The notes: generated by a model from the letters alone, not told the origin. DNA of 64,000 nt from Pantoea latae (GCF_002077695.1 NZ_MWUE01000022.1:1-64000), one strand, 5' to 3'; positions 8,913-18,086 are shown, numbered from the stretch's first letter. Numbers and translations: made by a program.

Positions 8913-9370
8913 TGCGGTATTTGCTGCTGTGCCTCTGCCTAGTTGCGTTGGGAGCCGGTCTGCTCGCTACCCATTATCACGACAAAGCCACAGAGTGGCG
9001 CGCGGCAGCACATCAGACGCAACAGCTGGCGAAGCAGCAGGAAGCTGCTCTCAGCGAAATGCAGAGGCGACAGCGTGAGGTTGCCGCGCTCGATGAGAAA
9101 TATACAAAGGAGTTAGCCAATGCTCAGGCGACTATTGAGCAGCTTCACCATGACGTTATTGCTGGTCGCAAGCGGCTGTACCTCAAAACCCGCCGTTCAG
9201 CCATGCCAGAGGGTAAAGCCCCCGGCACCAGCGGCGTGGATGATGCAGCCCGCACCCGATCTGATAAGTCCGCTGAACGGGATTATTTCACTCTCAGAAG
9301 TCGAATCGAGCTCGCCGGTAAGCAAATAGCCGGCCTGCAGCAATTCATCAGAGAGCAATGCCTGAGGTAA
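8912..9370 (+). CDS. i-spanin Rz
   Basis: About 152 residues from the ATG at 8912, which overlaps the endolysin stop by one base. Residues 2-20 are a single membrane helix (YLLLCLCLVALGAGLLA). A long coiled-coil periplasmic part follows (QQLAKQQEAALSEMQRRQRE onward). This is the layout of lambda Rz, the inner-membrane spanin subunit that joins Rz1 to fuse inner and outer membranes in the last step of lysis. Rz1 is nested in the +1 frame. A longer upstream frame exists but overlaps the endolysin and is unlikely. Confidence 0.88.
   Translation: MRYLLLCLCLVALGAGLLATHYHDKATEWRAAAHQTQQLAKQQEAALSEMQRRQREVAALDEKYTKELANAQATIEQLHHDVIAGRKRLYLKTRRSAMPEGKAPGTSGVDDAARTRSDKSAERDYFTLRSRIELAGKQIAGLQQFIREQCLR
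9150..9329 (+). CDS. o-spanin lipoprotein Rz1 (nested in Rz)
   Basis: 59 residues entirely inside Rz in another frame. MTLLLVASGC gives a short signal peptide with lipobox VASGC, so the cysteine would be lipidated and the mature protein held in the outer membrane. The mature part is proline-rich (VKPPAPAAW), as in lambda Rz1 (60 residues). An upstream ATG at 9120 in the same frame would lengthen the signal; the 9150 start gives the family's usual length. Together with Rz it spans the periplasm. Confidence 0.85.
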   Translation: MTLLLVASGCTSKPAVQPCQRVKPPAPAAWMMQPAPDLISPLNGIISLSEVESSSPVSK

Positions 9371-9446
9371 CAATAATTCCCCGGCTTTTTGCATGACTTC
9401 TGATGATGCATAATCCTGGTTCAATGCATCAGCACATGAGTGAAAA

Positions 9447-9671
9447 ATGGAAATAGACGTTGGAAACTTCACACGCGTCCAAGGAAACGCTGTCTATGCA
9501 GAAGTAACGATTTATACCGATCCCGATTCGGGTGGTGAAAACGTGTCTCTGTATCTGAAGTTGCCTTACAAGTCTGAAACAACACTTGCAGATTTAGAGG
9601 CGCTGGCAAAAAGCGAGGCCATAAAGCAAATGCGCGCTGCGGCCGACTGGTTATCCAGGAGTCCTGTATAG
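9447..9671 (+). CDS. Small hypothetical phage protein
   Basis: 74 residues, family not recognised. Acidic N-terminal half with a beta-strand pattern (NAVYAEVTIYTDP, VSLYLKLPYKS) followed by a helical segment (LADLEALAKSEAIKQMRAAADW). It looks like a compact soluble domain. It lies between the lysis cassette and the packaging site, a common place for phage cargo. A GAGTGAAAA stretch precedes the ATG. Its codon pattern is consistent with coding. Confidence 0.55.
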   Translation: MEIDVGNFTRVQGNAVYAEVTIYTDPDSGGENVSLYLKLPYKSETTLADLEALAKSEAIKQMRAAADWLSRSPV

Positions 9672-9866
9672 CTGCACAAGCTCATTACACAACAAAGCGC
9701 ATTAAAGGTGGCATTGCTTGAGACTATGGGCTTGAAGTTAGTTTGATTATATTTACGTGCTCGAAGGTAAAAACAATTTAAGAGCTGGACTTATGCGCGG
9801 GCCTTATGATTTACTGAGTTTAGTTCCGGAATTCAAGCTCATTATAAAGTAAGGGCTTGTAAAGAT

Positions 9867-10115
9867 ATGGGTGGTCTCCTCCTTAGACTGATGTTCACGG
9901 CTTCGGTAGTTGGAATTGGCGGGAGCTTAACCTCGTTTGCAGTATCGTTTCTAACAGCAGAAGTTATCAGTTTGATTTCAGGATATATCCTTAAGGAGGG
10001 TGCATATATGATTAAATTTAATACTAAAAATCACATCTGCTTCAAAAACAACGCCGTGAAATCTGGTTGTGGAGAAGGCCGCCATTTCAGGCTAAGCCTG
10101 CTGATGAGCCTGTGA
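9867..10115 (+). CDS. Possible small membrane protein
   Basis: Open frame of 82 residues with a hydrophobic N-terminal half (residues about 3-42), suggesting one or two membrane helices. The C-terminal part (KFNTKNHICFKNNAVKSG onward) is not hydrophobic. An inner ATG at 10008-10010 is preceded by a strong TAAGGAGGG ribosome site, which would give a 35-residue peptide instead. I cannot decide between them and recognise neither. A terminator follows at 10143-10171, which supports some transcript ending here. Confidence 0.3.
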   Translation: MGGLLLRLMFTASVVGIGGSLTSFAVSFLTAEVISLISGYILKEGAYMIKFNTKNHICFKNNAVKSGCGEGRHFRLSLLMSL

Positions 10116-10142
10116 AAGTCAGGCGAAAATAACATATCTTTT

Positions 10143-10171
10143 TAAAGCCTCTTTTATAGAGGCTTTTTTAT
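10143..10171 (+). terminator. Rho-independent terminator
   Basis: AAAGCCTC, loop TTTTATA, GAGGCTTT followed by a T-run. It separates the post-lysis small genes from the packaging site. Confidence 0.8.
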
Positions 10172-10349
10172 TAGGTAAATATGGCCCCTATTTATAAACA
10201 TGACATGTTCTGTTGCAAACACCTCTTTGTTTAAACACTGTGCTCGAAGCCGTATCAGGGCAACTCGGAACTCTTTAAAAGAGGTGAAAGCCTGACCTAT
10301 TAAAAATCAGAACAAAAAAAGGAAAAAATGATTGTCTCGCCACGCTCTG

Positions 10350-10440
10350 AATCTGCGGGTCCTCCCGGAGGGGTACCCTGGCCACGAGGCGGCGGCCCCG
10401 CAGAAAACGGCTAGTTTTGCGATTTTCATAGGGACACCAC
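10350..10440 (+). other. cos site (lambda-like cosQ/cosN region)
   Basis: GAATCTGCGGGTCCTCCCGG (10349-10368) closely resembles the cosQ end of lambda, GGGTCCTTTCCGG. Downstream GGCGGCGGCCCCGC then TTTTGCGATTTTCAT resembles lambda cosN (GGGCGGCGACCTCGCGG...TTTTCGC). It stands right before the terminase small subunit gene, where lambda cos lies. The nick positions and overhang length are not determined. Confidence 0.6.
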
Positions 10441-10583
10441 CACGTGTCTTAACTAATTGAATATATAAAATAAATCGGCTTTTGAGGTGTCCATTTCGCC
10501 AAAACCAGGGACAGGTGGATAGCGGTTAATTACATGATATTAAAAAGGAAATACGTAAATGAGCTGGTGTGTTGAGGTGAGGA

Positions 10584-11096
10584 ATGTCAGACATCAGCAG
10601 AATCGGGGATGCCTATAACTGGAGTGTTGCGAAAATTGCTGAAGCTTTCGGCATAGATCGTAAGACGGTCAGAAAGAAAATCATGAACGCTCAGGTTGCA
10701 TCCGCCGGAAACATTCGTGGAAATCCGGTCTATGCCCTCAAGGACATCGGTCCTGTTCTCTTTGCCCCTGACGAAGCAGCCACACCTGAAACACTTCATG
10801 ATCCCTCCCGTATGGATCCTAAATCCCGTAAGGACTGGTTTCAGTCTGAGAATGAGCGCGTAAAGCTTGAAGCTGCGCTCAGCCAGCTCGTTCCTGCTAA
10901 TGAAGTGCATCGCGAGATGGCCATGATGGCGAAATCTGTTTTACAGGTACTGGATACATGGCCTGACAGGCTGGAGCGCGATCATGGGTGGTCTCCGCAT
11001 CAGATTTCAGAAGCACAAAGCATTGTTGATGAAATTCGAGAAGCGCTGGCTGCAGAGATCCGTAGTGCAGATATCGTCGAAGAGAGTGAGTCATGA
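10584..11096 (+). CDS. Terminase small subunit (DUF1441, Nu1-like)
   Basis: 170 residues. The N-terminus has a helix-turn-helix (VAKIAEAFGIDRKTVRKKI, residues about 15-33) that would bind the cos region. A linker (LHDPSRMDPKSRKDWFQSEN) and a C-terminal helical part for oligomerisation follow, as in DUF1441/Nu1-type small terminases. It recognises concatemeric phage DNA and positions the large subunit. GAGGTGAGG precedes the ATG. Its stop overlaps the start of the large subunit gene as ATGA. Confidence 0.85.
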   Translation: MSDISRIGDAYNWSVAKIAEAFGIDRKTVRKKIMNAQVASAGNIRGNPVYALKDIGPVLFAPDEAATPETLHDPSRMDPKSRKDWFQSENERVKLEAALSQLVPANEVHREMAMMAKSVLQVLDTWPDRLERDHGWSPHQISEAQSIVDEIREALAAEIRSADIVEESES

Positions 11097-13192
11097 CATA
11101 CGCCTCAGCTGCTGAGATACGCCGAGACGTATCTGAACTCTTTAAAGCTCCACATCGAATGCCAGTAGCTGATGCGGTTAGACGCTACATGCGCGTGCCT
11201 TTGGGTGGCGGCAGTTCACTCCCATGGGACGCGACACTGACGCCCTATATTGTTGAACCCATGAACTGCCTGACGTCGCGCAATTATGACGCTGTGGTTT
11301 TTGTCGGCCCCGCGCGGACGGGTAAAACGCTGGGTCTGATTGATGGCTGGATAACCTATTCTGTGGTCTGCGATCCGGCAGATTTTCTGCTGATACAGAT
11401 GACGGAAGAAAAGGCGCGCGAACATTCAAAAAAACGCCTTGAACGCACTTTTCGCTGCAGCCCTGAGCTTCACAGCCGTCTCAGCCCACGCGCCAGCGAT
11501 AATAATGTGCATGACCGGACTTTTCGCGCCGGCAACTACCTCAAAATTGGCTGGCCATCCGTCAATATCATGTCCTCATCGGATTATCGATATGTTGCAC
11601 TCACTGACTATGACCGCTGGCCCGATGATATAGACGGGGAGGGGGATGGTTTTTCCCTGGCGTCCAAACGCACCACCACATTTATGTCAGCCGGGATGAC
11701 GCTGGTGGAGAGCTCCCCGGGCCGGGATATTTGCGATACAAAATGGAAGGCTTCGACGCCACATGAAGCACCGCCAGCAACAGGGATCCTCTCGTTATAT
11801 AACCGGGGCGATCGCCGCCGGTGGTACTGGCCGTGCCCGCATTGTGGGGAATATTTTCAGCCGGAAATAGCCAGTATGACAGGCTATCGCGGCTATACCG
11901 ATCCGGTACTGGCCAGTGAGGCTGCACGTCTGCAGTGTCCGGCCTGCTCTGAACTGATTGAACCCGATATGAAGCGTGTCCTGAATAGCCGCGGCGTCTG
12001 GCTGCGTGACGGGCAGAGCATGGATCGTGAGGGGCAACTCAGCGGGAAGGCACGCCAGTCCCGGATTGCCTCTTTCTGGATGGAGGGGCCGGCAGCGGCA
12101 TATCAGACATGGACTCAGCTGATTTATAAATATCTCACTGCCGAACAGGAGTATCAGGCAACAGGCAGTGAAGAAACCCTTAAAGCCGTCTTCAATACGG
12201 ATTTCGGCAGGCCTTATTTTCCCCGGACCGCCCTTGAACAACGTAAGGGAGAACATCTGGAGAGCCGGGCAGAGGATATTCCCGAGCGAACGGTTGCAGA
12301 CGGGGTGAGGTTTCTTGTTGCAACCGTGGATGTGCAGGGCGGCCGGCATCGTCGTTTCGTGGTGCAGATAACCGGATACGGTGCGATGGGAGAACGCTGG
12401 GTCGTTGACCGGTACAACATCCGTCATTCGTTACGCAGCGATGCCCTTGGCGAAAGCCGCCCACTCGATCCCGGCAGTTACCCTGAGGACTGGGATCTGC
12501 TTCTCTCGGACGTGCTGTACAAAACCTGGGCGCTGGCCAGCGATCCGTCAAAACGAATGTCGCTTATGGCGATGGCTGTGGATTCCGGAGGCGAGGACGG
12601 TGTGACCGACAACGCCTATCGCTTCTGGCGAAAATGCCGTCGGGAGGGGGAAGGAAAGCGTGTTTATCTTTTCAAGGGCGACAGCCATAAGCGTGAAAAG
12701 CTGATCACCCGGACATGGCCTGACAATACCGGACGCTCAGCGCGCCGGGCAAAGGCTGCAGGGGATGTTCCGCTTTATCTGCTCCAGACCGATGCGCTCA
12801 AGGACCGGGTAAATAACGCCCTGTGGCGTGAAGCCCCAGGTCCCAATTACATTCATTTTCCGGCCTGGATCGGGAGCTGGTTTTATGACGAGCTCACCTA
12901 TGAAGAGCGCTCACCAGAAGGGCGGTGGCGTAAACCGGGGCGGGGAGCCAATGAAGGATTTGACCTGCTCGTCTATGCCGATGCGCTGGTCATTCTGCAT
13001 GGCTACGAAAAAATTAAATGGCCTGATGCACCTTCATGGGCTCGCCGGGAAACCTGGCTTGAAGACAGTGATACAGATAACACTCTGACAAGCATGTCTC
13101 CGCCACTGAAAGCCCGCACCCGCAAACCCTCATCAGGCCCGACTCCCGACATGACAAACAATCCCTGGATTACAAACGGAGGCTGGATATGA
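11093..13192 (+). CDS. Terminase large subunit, GpA family
   Basis: 699 residues, close to lambda A and other GpA-type terminases. Walker A is GPARTGKTLG (about residues 72-81); the following ALTDYDRWPDD stretch fits the Walker B/catalytic carboxylate area. Two CxxC pairs (CPHCG and CPACS, near residues 250-285) could bind zinc. The C-terminal nuclease half contains VDVQGG and AVDSGGEDGVT. The enzyme cuts at cos and drives ATP-dependent packaging through the portal. It overlaps its neighbours at both ends, so the packaging and head genes are one translationally coupled operon. Confidence 0.93.
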   Translation: MTYASAAEIRRDVSELFKAPHRMPVADAVRRYMRVPLGGGSSLPWDATLTPYIVEPMNCLTSRNYDAVVFVGPARTGKTLGLIDGWITYSVVCDPADFLLIQMTEEKAREHSKKRLERTFRCSPELHSRLSPRASDNNVHDRTFRAGNYLKIGWPSVNIMSSSDYRYVALTDYDRWPDDIDGEGDGFSLASKRTTTFMSAGMTLVESSPGRDICDTKWKASTPHEAPPATGILSLYNRGDRRRWYWPCPHCGEYFQPEIASMTGYRGYTDPVLASEAARLQCPACSELIEPDMKRVLNSRGVWLRDGQSMDREGQLSGKARQSRIASFWMEGPAAAYQTWTQLIYKYLTAEQEYQATGSEETLKAVFNTDFGRPYFPRTALEQRKGEHLESRAEDIPERTVADGVRFLVATVDVQGGRHRRFVVQITGYGAMGERWVVDRYNIRHSLRSDALGESRPLDPGSYPEDWDLLLSDVLYKTWALASDPSKRMSLMAMAVDSGGEDGVTDNAYRFWRKCRREGEGKRVYLFKGDSHKREKLITRTWPDNTGRSARRAKAAGDVPLYLLQTDALKDRVNNALWREAPGPNYIHFPAWIGSWFYDELTYEERSPEGRWRKPGRGANEGFDLLVYADALVILHGYEKIKWPDAPSWARRETWLEDSDTDNTLTSMSPPLKARTRKPSSGPTPDMTNNPWITNGGWI

Positions 13193-13401
13193 ACCAGACC
13201 GAGGTGGAAGCCATGATCCGCTATTACACCGAGGCAGAGATTGCCGTACTGAGCGGCAAAACCATCATGCTGAACGGACAGTCCATGACGATGGAGAATC
13301 TGGCAGACATTCGAAAGGGGCGGCAGGAGTGGGAGCGCCGCCTGGCCGTATACCTTAAAAAACGCTGTGGTCAGACGGGTTATCGTTTAGCGAGGTTCTG
13401 A
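13189..13401 (+). CDS. Head-tail joining protein gpW
   Basis: 70 residues, the length of lambda gpW. The helical N-terminal part (MIRYYTEAEIAVLSGKT) and the beta-hairpin NGQSMTMENLADIRKGR match the gpW fold. gpW docks beneath the portal after packaging and prepares the head for FII and the tail. It overlaps the terminase stop by ATGA and the portal start by one base. Confidence 0.88.
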   Translation: MNQTEVEAMIRYYTEAEIAVLSGKTIMLNGQSMTMENLADIRKGRQEWERRLAVYLKKRCGQTGYRLARF

Positions 13402-14906
13402 TGTCATTCCTGGATAATGCAATCGGTGCTTTTTCGCCGTCGTGGAAGGCTGCCAGGCTGCGTGCCCGCATGCAGATCCGCGCCTACGAAGCCGCGCTCC
13501 CCACCCGCACACATAAAGCCAGACGCGAAACACGCTCAGCCAACCAGCTCAGTCAGGCCGGGGCAGTTTCCCTTCGCCAGCAGGCCAGAGCGCTTGATGC
13601 GAATCATGACCTGGTGATCGGCATACTGGATAAGCTGGAAGAGCGCGTTATCGGCGCAAAAGGCATCATCGTTGACCCGCATCCGCTGCTGAAAGACGGC
13701 CGTGTGGCTACAGAGCTGGTGAAAACCATACGCAAAAAATGGGGTGAATGGTCACTGCGGCCTGATGTCACTGGCGAGTTTTCCCGGCCAGTACTGGAGC
13801 GCCTGATGCTGCGCACCTGGCTCAGAGACGGGGAGGTTTTTGCTCAGCTGGTGAGCGGCCATGGCGCCGGGCTCAGGGCAGATGGCGGCGTACCTTTCTG
13901 GCTTGAAGCACTTGAGCCAGATTTCGTGACCATGAACTCCGATCCTGCCGCTGGACTCATTCAGGGCGTCTGGCTGAACGAGTGGGGTAAGCCGCTTAAG
14001 TATCAGGTCTATAAAAATCTCCCCGTCAGCGGTTTGCTCTCTGATACCAAAGAGGTGTCTTCTGACGCCATGCTGCATCTTAAATTTGCGCGGCGTCTGC
14101 ACCAGGTGAGGGGCATTACCATCCTGTCTGGTGTGATGATCCGCCTGAGCGCCCTGAAAGATTATGAAGAAAGCGAAATGGTGGCCGCGCGCATTGCCGC
14201 TGCTCTGGGGATGTACATCAAAAAAGGTGACGGGCAGGACTATTCAGAAAGCCTGAGTGGCAGCAGTGAGCGTGAACTGACTATTCAGCCGGGCATGTTG
14301 TATGACGATCTCCGGCAGGGTGAAGAGATTGGCATGATCAAGTCAGACCGGCCCAACACCAACCTTGAATCATTCCGGAACGGGCAGCTACGTGCCGTGG
14401 CTGCCGGTACACGTCTGAGCTTTTCGAGCACCGCCCGCAATTACAACGGCACATACAGCGCGCAGCGGCAGGAGCTGGTGGAGTCTACGGACGGATATCT
14501 CATTCTGCAGGACTGTTTTATTGCTGCTGTCACCCGGCCGGTTTATCGCGCATGGCTGAAGCAGGCGCTTGCGGCGGGCGTGATTAAGCCACCCGCCGAC
14601 ATCGAGCTTTCCACACTGTATGACGCCATTTACTCGGGACCCAGTATGCCCTGGATCGACCCTGTGAAGGAGGCGACAGCCTGGAAAATCCAGATACGGG
14701 GTGGGGCGGCAACCGAATCCGACTGGGCGCGAGCGTGCGGGCGCAACCCTGATGAGGTTAAACGTCGCCGCAAAGCGGAAGTCGATGAAAACCAGAAAGA
14801 GGGGCTGGTGTTCGACACTGACCCGGCAAACGACAAAGGAGTCAGCAGTGACCGAGAAAATAAAGCAGATAAGCCAGCGTCAGGCGATACAGGCGAAGAA
14901 GACTGA
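13401..14906 (+). CDS. Portal protein, lambda family
   Basis: 501 residues, lambda gpB-type portal (Phage_portal_2). Features include RARMQIRAYEAALPTRTHK near the N-terminus, REQ-like QARALDANHDLVIGILDKLE, WLRDGEVFAQLV, HLKFARRLHQVRGIT and SFSSTARNYNGTYSAQRQEL. Twelve copies form the DNA channel at one vertex and the motor docking site. The acidic C-terminus overlaps the start of the downstream protease-capsid gene, which begins at a GTG 59 bp before the portal stop. Confidence 0.92.
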   Translation: MSFLDNAIGAFSPSWKAARLRARMQIRAYEAALPTRTHKARRETRSANQLSQAGAVSLRQQARALDANHDLVIGILDKLEERVIGAKGIIVDPHPLLKDGRVATELVKTIRKKWGEWSLRPDVTGEFSRPVLERLMLRTWLRDGEVFAQLVSGHGAGLRADGGVPFWLEALEPDFVTMNSDPAAGLIQGVWLNEWGKPLKYQVYKNLPVSGLLSDTKEVSSDAMLHLKFARRLHQVRGITILSGVMIRLSALKDYEESEMVAARIAAALGMYIKKGDGQDYSESLSGSSERELTIQPGMLYDDLRQGEEIGMIKSDRPNTNLESFRNGQLRAVAAGTRLSFSSTARNYNGTYSAQRQELVESTDGYLILQDCFIAAVTRPVYRAWLKQALAAGVIKPPADIELSTLYDAIYSGPSMPWIDPVKEATAWKIQIRGGAATESDWARACGRNPDEVKRRRKAEVDENQKEGLVFDTDPANDKGVSSDRENKADKPASGDTGEED

Positions 14907-16842
14907 ATCCTGGTTCTGGATGGCCATACGGGGCGAAGCTGAGGCAGAAATTTATATCTATGACGAAATTGGTTTTCAGGGGGTGCCGGCAAAACAGTTT
15001 ATCAGCGACCTCCAGGCACTCGGCGAGATCAAACACATCAACCTTCACATCAATTCGCCGGGTGGCAGCATTTTTGAAGGGATCGCCATTTTTAACGCAC
15101 TTAAATATCACCCTGCTGCCATTACGGTTCATGTCGACGGCGTGGCCGCGTCGATGGCCTCCGTCATCGCCATGGTCGGTAATCCGGTCATCATGCCGGC
15201 CAACAGTTTCATGATGATCCATAAACCCTGGGCGGTCGCAGGCGGTGATGCCGATGACATGCGTGATTTCGCTGAACTGCTGGATAAAACAGAAGCTGTG
15301 CTCATCCCGGCTTATGCCGCCAAAACAGGGCTGGCCCATGAGGTTATCGCCGGGATGCTGAAAGAGGAAACCTGGATGGATGGGACCCAGTGTGTCTCGC
15401 TGGGATTCGCTGACCAGCTGGCGCCCGCCGTTCAGGCAATGGCCCGCATTGATTCAAAACGTATCGAGGAGTACGAAAAAATGCCAGAAAACCTTCGCAA
15501 TATGCTGACGCCGCCGCAGAACAGCCTGACGCATGATCCTGCTCCACCTCAGGCAGGTGTGAACGAAGCGGTTTTACGTGAACAGTTCATTGAAGAACAG
15601 CGTGTCCGCGCACGGGCGCTCACTGACCTGTTTGGGATGTTCGGTGATAAATACAATGCTCTGCAGGCAGCTTGCATCGCGGATCCGACGTGCACACTTG
15701 AGCTGGCACGCGAGAAGCTGCTGACGCAAATGGGCAAAGACAGCACGCCGTCTAACAAATCAGCCGCACCTCACATCTATGCCGGAAACGGTAATTTTAC
15801 CGGTGACGGTATCCGGCAGGCCATCATGGCGCGGGCCGGTTATGAGCCACTCCAGTCAGATAACCCTTACAACGCCATGACGCTTCGCGAGCATGCGCGC
15901 CTGTCACTGACCGAACGGGGCTTCGGTGTGGCCAGTTATAACCCGGTACAGATCGTCGGGCTGGCGTTTACGCACAGCACTTCCGATTTTGGCAATATCA
16001 TGCTGGATGTGTCCTATAAATCCATTCTTCAGGGCTGGGAACAGGCCCCTGAGACGTTCGGTGAGTGGACCAAAAAGGGACAGCTGTCCGATTTCAAAAT
16101 TGCGCACCGTGTGGGGCTGGGTGGTTTTCCTTCGCTACGTCAGGTCCGCGAGGGGGCGGAATACAAATACGTCACGACGTCAGACAAGCAGGCAACGATT
16201 GCCCTGGCCACCTACGGTGAGCTGTTCAGCATCACCCGCCAGGCCATTATCAATGATGACCTGAGCATGCTGACCGATGTTCCCATGAAACTTGGCCGTG
16301 CGGCTAAAGCCACGGTGGCAGATCTGGTCTATGCCATCCTCGTGAAAAATCCGCAACTGAGCACGGATAACATTGCGTTGTTTGCAGACAGCCATGCAAA
16401 TGTTCTGACCAAAGCCGCAATGGATGTGGCGTCCCTGGATAAAGCCCGGCAGATGATGCGCCGTCAGAAAGAAGGCGAACGCCATCTCAATATTCGTCCG
16501 GCTTTTGTGCTGGTGCCGACCGCCATGGAGTCCACTGCCAGTCAGGTCATTCGCTCAACGTCTGTTAAAGGCGCCGACATCAACGCCGGTATCATTAACC
16601 CCGTGCAGAACTTCGCAACGGTAATTGCCGAACCACGTCTGGACGATGCCAGCCAGAACACGTTCTACCTCGCGGCGGCAAAAGGTTCGGACACGATTGA
16701 GGTCGCTTACCTTAACGGTGTGGATACGCCGTTTATCGACCAGATGGAGGGATTTACTTCTGATGGTGTCACGACGAAAGTACGCATCGACGCTGGTGTT
16801 GCACCTGTTGACTATCGCGGCCTGGTGAAGTGCACCGCCTGA
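14848..16842 (+). CDS. ClpP-like prohead protease / major capsid protein fusion
   Basis: 664 residues from a GTG at 14848 with AAAGGAGTCAGCA just before it. Residues 30-200 are an S14 ClpP-like protease: NSPGGSIFEG oxyanion region, VAASMAS with catalytic Ser near residue 102, and MMIHKPW with His near 125. A linker around residues 210-300 (scaffold-like, charged) joins a capsid domain (AGYEPLQSD onward, LREHARLSL, QATIALATYGELFSITRQAI). Lambda encodes protease/scaffold and capsid separately; fusions of this type occur in some phages. The polyprotein must be cut during head maturation. An upstream in-frame extension overlaps the portal gene and is not needed. A terminator hairpin follows at 16865-16882. 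Confidence 0.9.
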   Translation: MTEKIKQISQRQAIQAKKTESWFWMAIRGEAEAEIYIYDEIGFQGVPAKQFISDLQALGEIKHINLHINSPGGSIFEGIAIFNALKYHPAAITVHVDGVAASMASVIAMVGNPVIMPANSFMMIHKPWAVAGGDADDMRDFAELLDKTEAVLIPAYAAKTGLAHEVIAGMLKEETWMDGTQCVSLGFADQLAPAVQAMARIDSKRIEEYEKMPENLRNMLTPPQNSLTHDPAPPQAGVNEAVLREQFIEEQRVRARALTDLFGMFGDKYNALQAACIADPTCTLELAREKLLTQMGKDSTPSNKSAAPHIYAGNGNFTGDGIRQAIMARAGYEPLQSDNPYNAMTLREHARLSLTERGFGVASYNPVQIVGLAFTHSTSDFGNIMLDVSYKSILQGWEQAPETFGEWTKKGQLSDFKIAHRVGLGGFPSLRQVREGAEYKYVTTSDKQATIALATYGELFSITRQAIINDDLSMLTDVPMKLGRAAKATVADLVYAILVKNPQLSTDNIALFADSHANVLTKAAMDVASLDKARQMMRRQKEGERHLNIRPAFVLVPTAMESTASQVIRSTSVKGADINAGIINPVQNFATVIAEPRLDDASQNTFYLAAAKGSDTIEVAYLNGVDTPFIDQMEGFTSDGVTTKVRIDAGVAPVDYRGLVKCTA

Positions 16843-16864
16843 TGCGCCCTGAATAAACCTGAAC

Positions 16865-16882
16865 GCCCGGAAGGGCTTTTTT
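16865..16882 (+). terminator. Intragenic-operon terminator after capsid gene
   Basis: GCCC, loop GGAA, GGGC and seven T residues, right after the capsid stop. In a Q-antiterminated operon this would reduce rather than block downstream expression. Confidence 0.7.
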
Positions 16883-16926
16883 TATGCCTGAAATCCGGTC
16901 AACACGGATCGGGAAGGAGAATAACC

Positions 16927-17250
16927 ATGGCAAAAAATTATGTGCAGGATGGCAAGACACTGACGTTCATTGCGGACGAAAACTATAAAAGCGGCGATAT
17001 GGTGCGTGTGGGAGATCGTATCGTTATTGCCGTAACAGATACCCCGAAAGATTGCGCCGGAACTGGCCTGGCGGAAGGGGTATTCACTTTAGCGAAAAAA
17101 TCGGGTGAAACCATTCAGGCCGGAAAGCGCGTGTATGTGTACGACAATCACGTTGTTGCAAACAATCAGGCGGGGGCGGTACCACTCGGTACCGCCTGGG
17201 AAAACGCCGAAGGCAAGGCGCCCTTTGTGGCCGTTAAGCTTTTTGGCTAG
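16927..17250 (+). CDS. DUF2190 capsid-associated protein
   Basis: 107 residues, all beta pattern. MAKNYVQDGKTLTFIADENY with SGDMVRVGDRIVIAVTDTPKD and GVFTLAKKSG is typical of DUF2190, a family found beside capsid genes and thought to decorate or stabilise the head, in the position held by lambda gpD. The ATG follows GGGAAGGAGAATAACC, an excellent ribosome site. It is expressed right after the major capsid gene. Confidence 0.8.
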   Translation: MAKNYVQDGKTLTFIADENYKSGDMVRVGDRIVIAVTDTPKDCAGTGLAEGVFTLAKKSGETIQAGKRVYVYDNHVVANNQAGAVPLGTAWENAEGKAPFVAVKLFG

Positions 17251-17275
17251 CCCGTTTTTCCGCCTGACTGACAGG

Positions 17276-17554
17276 ATGGACGATGTCACTGCACGCCGGT
17301 TCGGTCAGGCCGTAGTGATTAATGGGCGGACGATGTGCGCAACTGAACATGCCTTTACGGCTGACATGGGACCACTGTCCGGAGAGGGCGTGTCGTTAAT
17401 TGTCTTCGACAGGGCTTATCAGCCCGAACGACATGATCGGGTTGAATGGCAGGAGAAACACTGGAGAGTGACCCGCTGGCAGTTTTACAACGGCAAGCCG
17501 CAAATCTGGCTTGAGGAGGATAAAAGTGTGGGGACTGAACCAGGCACTGAATAA
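17276..17554 (+). CDS. Head-tail attachment protein FII
   Basis: 92 residues from the ATG at 17276, which follows GACAGG. GQAVVINGRTMCATEHAF, VIVFDRAYQPERHDRVEW-type strands and HWRVTRWQFYNGKPQIWLEE agree with the lambda FII / Phage_attach family. FII binds beneath gpW and forms the surface to which the tail docks. A longer frame from 17105 would overlap the DUF2190 gene and is not supported. It overlaps the Z gene by about 29 bp. Confidence 0.78.
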   Translation: MDDVTARRFGQAVVINGRTMCATEHAFTADMGPLSGEGVSLIVFDRAYQPERHDRVEWQEKHWRVTRWQFYNGKPQIWLEEDKSVGTEPGTE

Positions 17555-18086
17555 CCTGTATGAGCTCGATCGTCAGCTGGTGCCCCGCGCGCTGGCGCAG
17601 GCGGTGAACCGTGTGGCCCGTCGCGTCATTACGCGCTGCACACGCGAGGTTGCAAAGCAGACGCGTGTTCCTCAGAAGCTGGTCAGGCAGCGTGTCCGGC
17701 TACGCCCGGCCACGCCGGGCCATGCTGATCCGACCGCGCGACTGGTCGTTAACCGCGGGGATTTGCCGGCTATCAGTCTGGGCACGGCCCGTCTGCAGCT
17801 GTCCCGGCGAAAAACAGTGGCCGGCCGGCATGGCAGCGTGCTGAAAATCGGGCGGTTTACTTTCCGAAATGCATTTATACAGCAACTGGCTAACGGCCGC
17901 TGGCATGTACTGCAGCGGACCGGCCGCAGTCGCTATCCGGTTCAGGTTGTAAAAATCCCGCTGTCCGGACCGCTGACGGAGAGCTATCAGAAACAAAGCC
18001 GGCAGTTGCTGGAAACGGATATGCAGGCTGAACTGGCCGCCGCGCTCAGACAGCAACTGAGGCTTTACCTGAGGAAGAGGGTATGA
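17526..18086 (+). CDS. Minor tail protein Z
   Basis: 186 residues from the GTG at 17526, with GAGGAGGATAAAA just upstream. It aligns well with lambda gpZ: AQAVNRVARRVITR, TRVPQKLVRQRVRL, VNRGDLPAISLG, FIQQLANGRWHVLQRTGRSRYPVQVVKIPL. Z acts at the tail terminator end so that the completed tail injects DNA correctly. The stop overlaps the U start by ATGA. Strongly basic, as in lambda. Confidence 0.9.
   Translation: MWGLNQALNNLYELDRQLVPRALAQAVNRVARRVITRCTREVAKQTRVPQKLVRQRVRLRPATPGHADPTARLVVNRGDLPAISLGTARLQLSRRKTVAGRHGSVLKIGRFTFRNAFIQQLANGRWHVLQRTGRSRYPVQVVKIPLSGPLTESYQKQSRQLLETDMQAELAAALRQQLRLYLRKRV

Noticed and set aside
11795..12427. Long antisense frame inside the GpA terminase gene
   Set aside because: Shadow of the GpA coding strand; no motif and low-complexity composition.
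14701..14847. N-terminal extension of the protease-capsid fusion
   Set aside because: It overlaps the portal C-terminus; the GTG at 14848 has a near-perfect ribosome site and fits the family start.
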